64,000 nt of DNA. Source: an uncultured Collinsella sp. Its GTDB lineage: Bacteria > Actinomycetota > Coriobacteriia > Coriobacteriales > Coriobacteriaceae. Positions 33,976-42,321 of this stretch are shown piece after piece. The translations under genes and the position numbers were made by a program. The notes beneath the pieces were generated by a model. The model saw only the letters and a list, made by a program, of their open reading frames with translations. It did no database searches and was not told the DNA's origin. Within the stretch, counting starts at the first letter, position 1. Each line of letters opens with the position of its first letter. Location of the stretch: assembly GCA_900554645.1 (NCBI GenBank), contig USIE01000005.1, positions 4,700-68,699 on the forward strand, read 5' to 3'.

Positions 33976-34314
33976 ATGGCCAACAAGAAGAACAAGAAGA
34001 AGGCTCAGCAGCCGGCACCTGCCAACAAAGCTGCCGCCAACTCCAAGGTTGAGGCCAAGAAGGCCGTTGCCAAGAAGAACGAGAAGGCTGCGAAGTCCAA
34101 GAAGAACGAGAAGCCTGGTTTCTTCGCCCGCACCAAGAAGTATTTCGCTTCGGTCAAGTCCGAGATGAAGCGTGTCACGTGGCCCGATAAGAAGGAGCTC
34201 GTGAACTACTCGGTTGTTGTTTGCGCTTCTCTGATCGTCGTCGGCGTCGTCATCGCTCTGCTCGATGCTGGCTTTGGCGAGGCTCTTGCTCTGTTCTCTG
34301 GATTGAGGGGCTAA
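33976..34314 (+). CDS. secE: Preprotein translocase subunit SecE
   Basis: The 112-residue protein has a long Lys/Ala-rich cytoplasmic N-terminus (residues 1-48), the conserved VKSEMKRVTWPDKKEL amphipathic helix, and one membrane helix (residues about 77-97). SecE stabilises SecY in the Sec channel. The N-terminal extension is longer than in Bacillus (59 residues in total). nusG follows 3 bp later. Confidence 0.95.
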   Translation: MANKKNKKKAQQPAPANKAAANSKVEAKKAVAKKNEKAAKSKKNEKPGFFARTKKYFASVKSEMKRVTWPDKKELVNYSVVVCASLIVVGVVIALLDAGFGEALALFSGLRG

Positions 34315-34317
34315 ACC

Positions 34318-34854
34318 ATGTCTAAGCGTTGGTACGTCGTTCACACTTACTCTGGATACGAGAACCGCGTTAAGTCCGATCTCGAGCATCGCATCGAGAC
34401 TATGGGCATGCAGGACCGTATCTTTGATATCGAGATTCCTATGGAGCGCGTCACCGAGATTAAAGAGGGTGGCAAGCGTGAGACCAAGGATTCCAAGATC
34501 TTCCCGGGTTATGTCCTGGTCCGCATGGAGATGGATGACGATGCTTGGACGTGTGTTCGTAACACGCCTGGCGTCACCGGTTTCCTAGGCGGCAACGGCA
34601 AGCCCGCTCCGCTTTCCCGCGACGAGTACAACAAGATGACTCGTCGTCCCGGTAAGGGCGATTCGCCCAAGCGCACCTCGGTTGATATTGAGGTCGGTAC
34701 GTCCGTCCGCGTCACCGATGGCCCGCTTACCGACTTTGATGGCAAGGTCTCCGAGGTTAACACCGAGGCTGGCAAGCTCAAGGTCACGCTGATGATCTTT
34801 GGCCGCGAGACGCCGGTCGAGCTCGACTTTAACCAGGTCGCTGTCATCGCTTAA
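34318..34854 (+). CDS. nusG: Transcription termination/antitermination factor NusG
   Basis: The 178-residue protein has the NGN domain ([17 protein letters not shown], then FPGYVLVRM) and a C-terminal KOW domain ([22 protein letters not shown]). It couples RNA polymerase with Rho or the ribosome. It forms one operon with secE and probably rplK-rplA. Confidence 0.97.
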   Translation: MSKRWYVVHTYSGYENRVKSDLEHRIETMGMQDRIFDIEIPMERVTEIKEGGKRETKDSKIFPGYVLVRMEMDDDAWTCVRNTPGVTGFLGGNGKPAPLSRDEYNKMTRRPGKGDSPKRTSVDIEVGTSVRVTDGPLTDFDGKVSEVNTEAGKLKVTLMIFGRETPVELDFNQVAVIA

Positions 34855-34974
34855 GTTTTCGTCCGTTCGCGCGAGCGTGCTTCTTCTGTGACTGCTCATC
34901 TCAGGAGTGCTTCTAACACGTGCGTGCTTACGATATAGCAAGTACTTCACACTCGTGATTCGAAAGGAATGACC

Positions 34975-35403
34975 ATGGCTGAGAAGAAGGTTGCCAACGT
35001 CATTAAGCTCCAGATTCCTGCTGGTGCAGCAAACCCCGCTCCTCCCGTCGGCCCCGCCCTGGGCGCTGCTGGCGTGAACATCATGCAGTTCTGCCAGGCC
35101 TTTAACGCCGAGACGCAGGACAAGAAGGGTGACATCATCCCCGTTGAGATCTCTGTCTACGAGGACAAGTCCTTCTCCTTCATCACCAAGACCCCGCCGG
35201 CGGCTCACCTTATCAAGAAGGAGCTGAACCTCAAGTCTGGTTCCGCTAAGCCCCAGGCTGACAAGGTTGGTCAGCTCTCCCAGGAGCAGCTCACCAAGAT
35301 CGCCGAGATCAAGATGCCGGACCTCAATGCCAACGACATTGACGCCGCCAAGAAGATCATCGCCGGTACCGCCCGTTCCATGGGCGTCACCATCGCTGAG
35401 TAG
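34975..35403 (+). CDS. rplK: 50S ribosomal protein L11
   Basis: The 142-residue L11 has the N-terminal proline-rich switch ([20 protein letters not shown]) and the C-terminal rRNA-binding domain ending MGVTIAE. Of two close ATGs, the one at 34975 is 6 bp from AAAGGA, while the one at 34969 abuts it; so MAEKKVANV is the likely start. Confidence 0.97.
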   Translation: MAEKKVANVIKLQIPAGAANPAPPVGPALGAAGVNIMQFCQAFNAETQDKKGDIIPVEISVYEDKSFSFITKTPPAAHLIKKELNLKSGSAKPQADKVGQLSQEQLTKIAEIKMPDLNANDIDAAKKIIAGTARSMGVTIAE

Positions 35404-35420
35404 CGATTTCTTATGGTAAC

Positions 35421-35451
35421 GGCGGGTGCTCCGACCGGGGCGCCCGTTAAA
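35421..35451 (+). promoter_or_regulatory. Hairpin in the rplK-rplA gap
   Basis: AACGGCGGGTGCTCC pairs imperfectly with GGGGCGCCCGTT between the two genes. It could be a processing or L1-binding structure; there is no T run. Confidence 0.4.
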
Positions 35452-35520
35452 TGTGTGCAATAGGGCACACGATACAATGTGGGAGGGCTCACGCCCGTTT
35501 AACCACAGGAGGTAATGCAC

Positions 35521-36228
35521 ATGGCTAAGCATGGTAAGAGCTATAACGCCGCTGCCGAGAAGATCGACCGCGCCACGCTCTACACCCCCCTTCAGGCTGC
35601 CAAGCTCATCAAGGAGCTCGACACCGCCAAGTTCGACGAGACCGTCGAGGCTCACTTCCGTCTGGGCATCGATACTCGTAAGGCTGACCAGAACATCCGT
35701 GGTTCCATCTCCCTGCCCCACGGCACCGGCAAGACCGTTCGTGTTGCCGTCTTCGCCGAGGGCGAGAAGGCCCGTGAGGCTGAGGCTGCCGGCGCCGACA
35801 TCATCGGTTCCGACGAGCTCGTCGCCCAGATTCAGAAGGGCGAGATCAACTTCGACGCCGCTATCGCTACGCCGAACATGATGGCCAAGGTTGGCCGCAT
35901 CGGTAAGATCCTTGGTCCCCGTGGCCTTATGCCGAACCCCAAGCTCGGCACCGTGACCATGGACGTCGCCAAGATGGTCTCCGAGCTCAAGGCTGGCCGC
36001 GTTGAGTACCGCGCCGACCGCTACGGCATCTGCCACGTGCCCCTGGGCAAGAAGTCCTTCTCTGAGCAGCAGCTCGTCGAGAACTACGCTGCCCTGTACA
36101 CCGAGATTCTGCGCGTCAAGCCCTCTTCTGCTAAGGGCAAGTACGTCAAGTCCATCTCCGTGTCTTCCACCATGGGCCCTGGCGTCAAGGTCGATCCCGC
36201 TGTCCAGCGTGACTTCCTGGCTGAGTAA
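35521..36228 (+). CDS. rplA: 50S ribosomal protein L1
   Basis: The 235-residue L1 shows [24 protein letters not shown] sequence (here [18 protein letters not shown]) and the rest of the two-domain fold. AGGAGG is 8 bp from the ATG at 35521; the ATG at 35515 is too close. In most bacteria rplJ-rplL come next, but here they are about 22 kb away. Confidence 0.97.
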   Translation: MAKHGKSYNAAAEKIDRATLYTPLQAAKLIKELDTAKFDETVEAHFRLGIDTRKADQNIRGSISLPHGTGKTVRVAVFAEGEKAREAEAAGADIIGSDELVAQIQKGEINFDAAIATPNMMAKVGRIGKILGPRGLMPNPKLGTVTMDVAKMVSELKAGRVEYRADRYGICHVPLGKKSFSEQQLVENYAALYTEILRVKPSSAKGKYVKSISVSSTMGPGVKVDPAVQRDFLAE

Positions 36229-36265
36229 CTGCTAGTTACTGCCTGAGTACAGCAAGCATTGCTAA

Positions 36266-36305
36266 AGAAACCCGGTTCTGCCTTGTGCAGGACCGGGTTT
36301 CTTGC
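36266..36305 (+). terminator. Intrinsic terminator after rplA
   Basis: AAGAAACCCGGTTCTGC pairs with GCAGGACCGGGTTTCTT. Confidence 0.8.
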
Positions 36306-36315
36306 TATCTCGGGT

Positions 36316-36358
36316 CAAAACCACCACAAAGGGGACAGGCACCTTTGTGGTGGTTTTG
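36316..36358. repeat. Variable-arm palindrome with GGGGACAGG centre (family D, copy 3)
   Basis: CAAAACCACCACAAAGG and its exact complement (17 bp) flank GGACAGGCA. The inverse of this element, slightly diverged, is at 39195-39233. Confidence 0.8.
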
Positions 36359-36392
36359 GCACTTTGGCGTCAATGTTATGGCATCGCAGCGA

Positions 36393-36492
36393 GCCGGTTC
36401 CAAGTGCCCCAGGTCGCCCCGAAAGAGGAGCGACGCGTACTTTGGTACGCGAGCGACGGTTTGAGGGGCGAGATGGGGTGCTTGGGGCCGGC
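36393..36492. repeat. Structured ~100-bp hairpin element (family F, copy 3, inverted)
   Basis: This is the reverse complement of the 27523 element type. Its internal core (GAAAGAGGAGCGACG, hairpin CGCGTAC-TTTG-GTACGCG, AGCGACGGTTTGA) is nearly identical to copy 1. The outer stem has changed on both sides (GCCGG...CCGGC, CCCCA/TGGGG). Confidence 0.85.
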
Positions 36493-36515
36493 GCAGCGTC
36501 AAGCCTTAAAGGTGG

Positions 36516-37226
36516 TTACCAGGGCGTTCTTGCGGTTGAGGACTCGATGGCTTCGTGGCGTTTGAGCTCGCGGCGCATGGTTTGTGAGTTGAGCCAAGCT
36601 GCTTGCCAGCCGCGGATGGGGTAGTGCGTCTGGTCGAGCTCAAACTGCGTATAGCCGCAGGCGTTGATGATCGTCGTTCCACACGCATGCTGCCGCTCGC
36701 GCTGAAAATCGTAACCGTAGCTTTGGTGTACATGCCCATGCACCATGTAGTCGGCCCCCCAGGACTCAAGCGCCGTGTTAAAGCACTCAAACCCTCGATG
36801 CGGCAGATCGTCCAAATCACCTACACCGGCGGCGGGTGCATGGGTAAGCAGAATGTCGCACCCGCCGACCATCCTAACCTTACGCGACAGCTTACGCATG
36901 CGCTTGGACATCTCGCGTTCGGTGTACATGTTGGCGCCGTCGCGATAACGCATGGACCCGCCAAGGCCCGCAATGCGAATCCCTCGGTACGTGTACACGC
37001 TGTCTTCTACGCAGATACATCCGCCCGGTGCATGACGTGCGTAGCGGTCATCGTGATTGCCGCGCACGTAGATGAGCGGTTTGTTGATGACCGTGACCAA
37101 AAACTCAAGATAGTCCGGGTCCAGATCGCCAGCGGACAAAATCAGGTCGACTCCCTCAAAGCGTTCCTTGCGAAAGCACTCCCAAAGGCATCGTTCTTCG
37201 GTATCGGCTATGGCAAGGATTTTCAT
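36516..37226 (-). CDS. Calcineurin-like metallophosphoesterase
   Basis: The 236-residue protein shows the metallophosphoesterase motifs in order: D (LAIADTEE, where DxH is replaced by DTE), GDLD (SAGDLD, residue about 33), GNHDD (about 56), THAP (about 130) and GHVH (about 163). The altered first motif may change metal binding. It is translated from an ATG that overlaps the stop of the BMP-domain gene (ATGA), so the two are coupled. Its 3' end faces family F and D repeats. The substrate is unknown. Confidence 0.85.
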   Translation of the reverse strand: MKILAIADTEERCLWECFRKERFEGVDLILSAGDLDPDYLEFLVTVINKPLIYVRGNHDDRYARHAPGGCICVEDSVYTYRGIRIAGLGGSMRYRDGANMYTEREMSKRMRKLSRKVRMVGGCDILLTHAPAAGVGDLDDLPHRGFECFNTALESWGADYMVHGHVHQSYGYDFQRERQHACGTTIINACGYTQFELDQTHYPIRGWQAAWLNSQTMRRELKRHEAIESSTARTPW

Positions 37227-39139
37227 AGGGCAGGGACTTTCGGCTCATCGTCGAGCTGCGGAATGGTGCCTACCACGTTGTCCGCCAGCCAATCCATCTC
37301 GACAATCTGCGTGCTCGGCAGCGGAGGGAAGCCTTCGATCTGTACCACGCCGTTCTGGCTGTGGAGCTCGCCGCCAAAGGGGTTGATGGATCCCTCAACA
37401 ATGCCGTTGCGGAGCAACTGCACGAGTTTGCGCGTTTGGTAGGGTAGGCCCGGAGCGTAACGGATGTCGATAACGCCGGAGCTCATGCCATACCAGTAGT
37501 TGACGGCGCGCACTTGGTTGTCGTCGCTGGTCTCGTCCCATGTGCCGTGCAGAAGGCTTTTCACGATAAGCTCGTAGTAGCGCCCCCAGTTCCAGACGGG
37601 CATGGCGATGCCGGTAACCTTGCCATCGACCAAGCGGTGAAGCCCGTAGGCGGTGGGATCTTCGAGCGACTTTGACATATCGGCGCCGGTCATGACGCTC
37701 ACGCCTTCGCGGCACATGGCCTCGGCGAGACCTCCGGCGGGCACATCGCCCCAGGTCAGGATAATTTGCGCGCGTGGGTCGAGCAGCGAGGCGCCAATCG
37801 CAAAGGCGTTGATCTCGCTGAGTGCGCCCGAGGCGAAGACCGACGCGTGGTAACCGATGCGGTGGTTGTCCGCCATGCTGGCCGCAAGGGCGCCCAGCAG
37901 AAACTTGGCCTCGTACATCTTGCCAAAGTACGAACGGACGCTTTGATGGGGAAGGCCGATAGAGCAGTTGAGGAACCGAACCCGGGGATACTCAACGGCA
38001 GCCCTGAGCGTGTATTCCATCAGGCGGTGCGAGGTCGAGAAGATGACGTTTGCTCCATGTTTGACAGCCGTTTCCACGGCGGCGTAGAACACATCCGGAT
38101 CGTGACAGTCCTCGAACGCCTCGGTGCGCACGATACCGCCAAAGTGCTCATCGAGATACTGACGCCCTTGGTCGTGCAGGCTGTCCCAGCTCGACGTCGC
38201 ACAGGGGAACTCATGGATAAAGGCGATGCGCAGGGGGTTGGCCGTCGAGTAGACGGTCTTGCCCATAAAGAAGTTGAGCACGCCAGAGGTGGACTTGGCG
38301 GGCGTCTCCTCCTCGTCGACGCTCGGTGCTTCGACAAGATCGACCTTGTCCTCGTCATTTTTGCCGGCAATGACCAGCTCGCGCCAGATCTTGCACAGGC
38401 GGTTTACGACGATATCCGTTGGCGTATCCAGCAGGCGGTCCTGGTTGTACACATTGAGGTAGACGAGCATGGCGTCGGCGGGCGTAATGTCCAGGTGATC
38501 GCCGCCTGCGCGAAGGTGGGCACGCTTAAAGAGCAGGAAAGTGTGGCGCAGGTAGTCGACCTTTTTCTGCGGCCATTTTTCGATAAGGTTCTGACCGAGC
38601 ATCTTGGCGAGCGTCTCGTAGCTTCCCTCACGCGAGAACTCGATCTCGTATAGGGGGCAGACACGCCAAAACGCGCAGAATTCACCGTACAGGCGGCTTT
38701 CGACGGAATCCCATGTGCCGGGGTAGAGACGGGTGACCCTGGCCGAAACCGTTGGAGCGTCCAGGAATTTGAGGACACTGACGCGTTTGTTGCCTTCCTG
38801 GACATAGAACCGATGCATGAACTCGGTGACGATGATGGGGTCGCGATAGCCCTCGGTTACCTGGATGTCGTAGAGGTTGGACCACTTGCGGGCGAACTCG
38901 GTGCTAAACGGAAGCAGGGGCATAAAGTTACACGAAAAGGCGGACTGACGGCCCTTGGTGACCGTGCCGACGACCATTTCGAGCGGAATATCCCGCAGGC
39001 CGACATTCTCTCGCTGACCTAAGGGGAGCTGAGCAACCAAGCTATCGAGGTCCGTAAGGTATGGATGCTCGCTTTGGCTAATGGCGCGTCGACGTCCTTG
39101 CTCGCCGCGCTTGCGTGCTTGACGATAGGCCTCTTCCAT
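37223..39139 (-). CDS. BMP-family ligand-binding protein with ParB-like N-terminal region, probably cytoplasmic
   Basis: The 638-residue protein has no signal peptide or lipobox. Residues about 45-130 contain YVQEGNKRVSVLKF, which resembles the ParB/sulfiredoxin-fold motif. A helical middle part (about 150-300) follows. Residues about 310-600 resemble the Bmp/PnrA/Med periplasmic-binding fold (RIAFIHEFPCATSSWDSLHDQGR, HGANVIFSTSHRLMEYTL, KFLLGALAASM). A cytoplasmic ligand sensor is the simplest reading. GGGAG precedes the ATG and the metallophosphoesterase is translationally coupled behind it. The function is unknown. Confidence 0.75.
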   Translation of the reverse strand: MEEAYRQARKRGEQGRRRAISQSEHPYLTDLDSLVAQLPLGQRENVGLRDIPLEMVVGTVTKGRQSAFSCNFMPLLPFSTEFARKWSNLYDIQVTEGYRDPIIVTEFMHRFYVQEGNKRVSVLKFLDAPTVSARVTRLYPGTWDSVESRLYGEFCAFWRVCPLYEIEFSREGSYETLAKMLGQNLIEKWPQKKVDYLRHTFLLFKRAHLRAGGDHLDITPADAMLVYLNVYNQDRLLDTPTDIVVNRLCKIWRELVIAGKNDEDKVDLVEAPSVDEEETPAKSTSGVLNFFMGKTVYSTANPLRIAFIHEFPCATSSWDSLHDQGRQYLDEHFGGIVRTEAFEDCHDPDVFYAAVETAVKHGANVIFSTSHRLMEYTLRAAVEYPRVRFLNCSIGLPHQSVRSYFGKMYEAKFLLGALAASMADNHRIGYHASVFASGALSEINAFAIGASLLDPRAQIILTWGDVPAGGLAEAMCREGVSVMTGADMSKSLEDPTAYGLHRLVDGKVTGIAMPVWNWGRYYELIVKSLLHGTWDETSDDNQVRAVNYWYGMSSGVIDIRYAPGLPYQTRKLVQLLRNGIVEGSINPFGGELHSQNGVVQIEGFPPLPSTQIVEMDWLADNVVGTIPQLDDEPKVPAL

Positions 39140-39194
39140 GATGTTGCTCCCTTAGTCGTTTAAACAACTATATAAACCATGGTACCACGAATGA

Positions 39195-39233
39195 AAACCA
39201 CTACAAAGATGCCTGTCCCCTTTGCGGTGGTTT
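39195..39233. repeat. Variable-arm palindrome with CCTGTCCCC centre (family D, copy 4)
   Basis: AAACCACTACAAAG and CTTTGCGGTGGTTT (one G-U-type mismatch) flank ATGCCTGTCCC, inverse to the copy at 36316. The element overlaps the mscS stop codon. Confidence 0.75.
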
Positions 39234-39999
39234 AGGCGATGATGGGGGCGATGGCGCGGATGCAGGCGTCGGCTGCCGTGAAAGTAGTGCTGTCGTCGCT
39301 GACGATAAAGATGATCTTGCCCTTGATGCCAAAGTCGCCGATTTCGCTAAAGAGTACGTAGGGCTCCTTGTCAAAGCCCGAGATGGGAAGCACGGCGGCC
39401 TTGGTGGCGCTGGTCAGCTCGTCTGCCAGTGCGTCGAGCGAGGCCCACTTGGACGTGTCCTTTACGGCAACGGGCACGGCCACGCGCCCAAAGGGCATCA
39501 AATGCACGAGCGTGTTCTTGGAGATGTTGGAGTTGGGCACAATGATGGTCTGTCCACAGGCATCCTCAATCGTTGTATGGCGCCAAGTGATGTCTTGGAC
39601 CACGCCGGATACGCCGCCGACCTCGATATTGTCGCCGGGTTTGATGATGCCCATAAAGGTCACTTGCATGCCGCCGATAAGGTTTGACAGCGTGTCCTGA
39701 AAGCCGAGCGAGATGGCGATGCCGCCGACGCCAAGAGCGGCGACGAGCGCGTTTGCGCTAATGCCAAAGCAGTTGTCGAGGATAAAGCTGCCGCCGATCA
39801 TCCAAATGACGGCGCGCGCGATGTTGATGAAGATACTCGATGCCGGAAGCGGGTTATCGTCTCGGTTAAGCAGATGGTTCAGGGTCTTGGATACGACCTT
39901 GGCGGCGACGGCGGTGCCTATCGCCAAGATGACGGCCCAGATGATGTTGTGGACCCATCGTTGTGCAAAGAAATGAAGAATTGGCTCAAACAATTCCAT
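39232..39999 (-). CDS. mscS: Mechanosensitive channel, MscS family
   Basis: The 255-residue protein has three N-terminal membrane helices, the pore helix region LVAALGVGGIAISLGFQDTLSNLIGG, and the beta domain (VQDITWRHTTIEDACGQTIIVPNSNI). MscS-type channels release solutes on hypo-osmotic shock. AGGAGGT lies 8 bp before the ATG. The 3' end runs into the family D repeat. Confidence 0.92.
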   Translation of the reverse strand: MELFEPILHFFAQRWVHNIIWAVILAIGTAVAAKVVSKTLNHLLNRDDNPLPASSIFINIARAVIWMIGGSFILDNCFGISANALVAALGVGGIAISLGFQDTLSNLIGGMQVTFMGIIKPGDNIEVGGVSGVVQDITWRHTTIEDACGQTIIVPNSNISKNTLVHLMPFGRVAVPVAVKDTSKWASLDALADELTSATKAAVLPISGFDKEPYVLFSEIGDFGIKGKIIFIVSDDSTTFTAADACIRAIAPIIA

Positions 40000-40042
40000 G
40001 TAGGGAAACCTCCTAATGATCGTCCAACCATGATACCCACCA

Positions 40043-40076
40043 AGAAGCCCGTCCGATCAAATTCAGACGGGCTTCT
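40043..40076 (-). terminator. Hairpin between the nucleotidase gene and mscS
   Basis: AGAAGCCCGTC and GACGGGCTTCT form a perfect 11-bp stem. On the minus strand only TTGGT follows, so termination may be weak. Confidence 0.6.
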
Positions 40077-40127
40077 GTGCTCGATATAAGGTTTACGCGG
40101 CGGGGCTGCAAGGCCCGGCGGTGTAGC

Positions 40128-42152
40128 TTAGCGTCGACGCTTCCAGATAATGCCGAGGATGATGACGATGATGCCGCCGATAAGGCACGCGCCAACTACT
40201 GCCAGCGTGCGGTCTCCCGTTGCGGCGAGCTTACCGCTCGTCTTCTTGGTGCTGACCTTCGTGGTCGTCGTGTCCGTCTTAGGCGAGGGCTTAGGCGTCA
40301 GGGCCGGTGTGGGCGTGGGGTCCACGGCTACGGAGCCGAAGCTGATGGTGCCGGCGAGCCCGGCCATCTTGCTCTCCCAGCCGTTCTGCCCAATCAGCGC
40401 CCTCAGCGCCGCCTCGCACGTGCCCCACTCGGTGTACTTGGTGGCGTGTGCAAAGGTGGGAAAGTCGGTCGTGTTGGTAATGATGTAGTTGTTGGTGGCG
40501 ACGGTATAGGTCTTGGCGGGGCCGAGCGTGCTGCCGTCTTTGGTGAGTGTGGCACTCACAATGCGCTTGCCTTCGGGCTGCGTCCAATCAATCGTCACGT
40601 TGATGCCGCCAAAGGAGAGAACGCTGCCAGAGTCATCGCGCCACTTGTACTTGTCTTGCGCCTCCTGCTCGGTGTGACCGGCCGCCACATAAGCCTGCTG
40701 AAGCTCGTAGCTGTCGTTGCAATCGTCGCTGATTTGTAGCGAGTGCTCGAGCGCTGCGAGGAAGTCCGCGCCGGTCATGGTCCAGGTCTCCACGGTGTTG
40801 CCGTAGGGCGAGATGGCGATGACGTTGCCAGCGGTCACGTTGCCCGCCGCGATGCCGCCGCGGATGCCGCCAGCGTTTTCGATAGCGAGGTCCGCGCCCG
40901 TCAGGGCAAGATAAGAGCCGCAAATCACGTGGCCGATGGTCTGGGCCTTGGTGGTGTCGCCCTCCTTGCTGGGACGGAAATCGGTGGTGCGCACCATTTC
41001 CCAACCATGCGTGCCTGCGGCGTCCTCGCCGTAGAAATAGTTGGTGGTGGATGTGCCGAGCACCTTGTTCGATTCGTTTTCAAAGTCCTCGTCGAGCGGC
41101 TTGATCTTGTTGCGGACGGCTTCAAGGCGGCTTTGGTAGTCGGAGCCCTTGTCGGGGTCTGCCAAAAGGTCGTTGACGTTCTTGGCGGTGTAGAGCTTCT
41201 CGTTGCTGTCGTCTGCAGGGACCGTGACCGTGTCATCGTCGGTCGTCTCGGTGCCATTGGTGTCGTACTTGTACGGAATGGAAAGCAGTCCCACCTCGGC
41301 AAAGGCACTGCCCTCCTCGACAACGTGGATTGTCTTGCCGTCGGCTCCCGTCACCTTCTCGTTAAGGTTGATGTGCTCGTGGCCTGCGATAAGGGCATCG
41401 ACGCCACGGAGTCGCGTGGCAAAGGTCTTGGCGTCGAGCGTGTGCGCGATACACACAACAACATCGCAGCCCTCCCTGCGCAGCTGCTCTGCCTCGGTAT
41501 TGATGGCGTTCGCGGCACTCGAGAAGCTGGTGCCCGCGACCAGGTCCGCGCGCAGCGAGGAACCTAGCGACTCATCCATGGCACCCACGACGCCGACCTT
41601 GATTTTGTAGTCGAATGTGGAGTGATCTTCGCTATCCTCCCAGGTGCGATCGAGCGTCTTCGTGATGCTCGAGCTCCATACGCCGCTCGTAGACTTCGCG
41701 TTCGCGCAGAGCATGGCGAAGGGCGTGCCGGTGGTGCTGTAGCCGGTCATGGTGCGGAGTTTGTCCGCACCGTAGCTCCAGTCGTGGTTGCCTGGCGTGG
41801 TCGCGTCGTAGCCGTCGGCGTAGAAGGTGTCCATGAGCTCGGCGATGCTCTTGCCCTCGCTCATGGTGGCGAAGGACTGTCCGTGGAAGGTGTCGCCCGC
41901 ATCGAGCAAAAGATCGGGGACGCTGCTTTGGGCGCTATAGAGAACCGCCAGTCCGTCAAAGCCCACAGTGCCGGTGCCCTTGCTTGCGTTGTAGCTGTAC
42001 TTGTAGCTGCCGTGGATATCGTTGGTGTGCATGACGGCCACGGAGCCGTCAATAGCGACGGGCAGGTTCCCCGCGAAAGCGAGGCTTGGGATGCTTGCGA
42101 GCGCGCCGGCAAACAACGCGGCGGCTAACGCAAGGCGGGGGAGTCTTTTCAT
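40128..42152 (-). CDS. Surface-anchored 5'-nucleotidase / cyclic-nucleotide phosphodiesterase (UshA family)
   Basis: The 674-residue protein has a signal peptide (KRLPRLALAAALFAGALASIPSLAFA), then the metallophosphoesterase domain (MHTNDIHGSY about residue 40, DAGDTFHGQ, GNHDW, IAGHEHINL), and the 5'-nucleotidase C-terminal domain (residues about 370-600, with NAGGIRGGIAAG). A Pro/Thr-rich spacer leads to LAATGD, a hydrophobic stretch and KRRR, which is a sortase signal with Ala at the variable position. It probably releases phosphate and nucleosides from nucleotides at the cell surface. No sortase is in the window. Confidence 0.9.
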   Translation of the reverse strand: MKRLPRLALAAALFAGALASIPSLAFAGNLPVAIDGSVAVMHTNDIHGSYKYSYNASKGTGTVGFDGLAVLYSAQSSVPDLLLDAGDTFHGQSFATMSEGKSIAELMDTFYADGYDATTPGNHDWSYGADKLRTMTGYSTTGTPFAMLCANAKSTSGVWSSSITKTLDRTWEDSEDHSTFDYKIKVGVVGAMDESLGSSLRADLVAGTSFSSAANAINTEAEQLRREGCDVVVCIAHTLDAKTFATRLRGVDALIAGHEHINLNEKVTGADGKTIHVVEEGSAFAEVGLLSIPYKYDTNGTETTDDDTVTVPADDSNEKLYTAKNVNDLLADPDKGSDYQSRLEAVRNKIKPLDEDFENESNKVLGTSTTNYFYGEDAAGTHGWEMVRTTDFRPSKEGDTTKAQTIGHVICGSYLALTGADLAIENAGGIRGGIAAGNVTAGNVIAISPYGNTVETWTMTGADFLAALEHSLQISDDCNDSYELQQAYVAAGHTEQEAQDKYKWRDDSGSVLSFGGINVTIDWTQPEGKRIVSATLTKDGSTLGPAKTYTVATNNYIITNTTDFPTFAHATKYTEWGTCEAALRALIGQNGWESKMAGLAGTISFGSVAVDPTPTPALTPKPSPKTDTTTTKVSTKKTSGKLAATGDRTLAVVGACLIGGIIVIILGIIWKRRR

Positions 42153-42227
42153 GGCAGTTTCCTTAGTCCTTAGCCAGAATGTCTGGTTGAATATCGGATT
42201 ATCGACATAATATGCGAAAACTATGCG

Positions 42228-42267
42228 AAAACCGCCGCAAGGGCGCTTGTCCCTTAGCGGCGGTTTT
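42228..42267. repeat. Variable-arm palindrome with TTGTCCC centre (family D, copy 5)
   Basis: AAAACCGCCGCAAGGG and CCCTTAGCGGCGGTTTT pair with one mismatch around CGCTTGT. Confidence 0.75.
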
Positions 42268-42284
42268 GACGTTTGCGAGGATAG

Positions 42285-42321
42285 AACCTGCCAAAATAAA
42301 CCTGTCCCTTTTTGGCAGGTT
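42285..42321. repeat. Variable-arm palindrome with CCTGTCCC centre (family D, copy 6)
   Basis: AACCTGCCAAAA and TTTTGGCAGGTT pair perfectly around TAAACCTGTCCCT. It is the inverted counterpart of the element at 2411, and abuts the stop codon of the ABC ATPase gene. Confidence 0.8.

Noticed and set aside
36421..36560. Small plus-strand frames after rplA
   Set aside because: They are made of the family F repeat and have no ribosome site in the right place; the GAAAGAGGAG string is part of the repeat.
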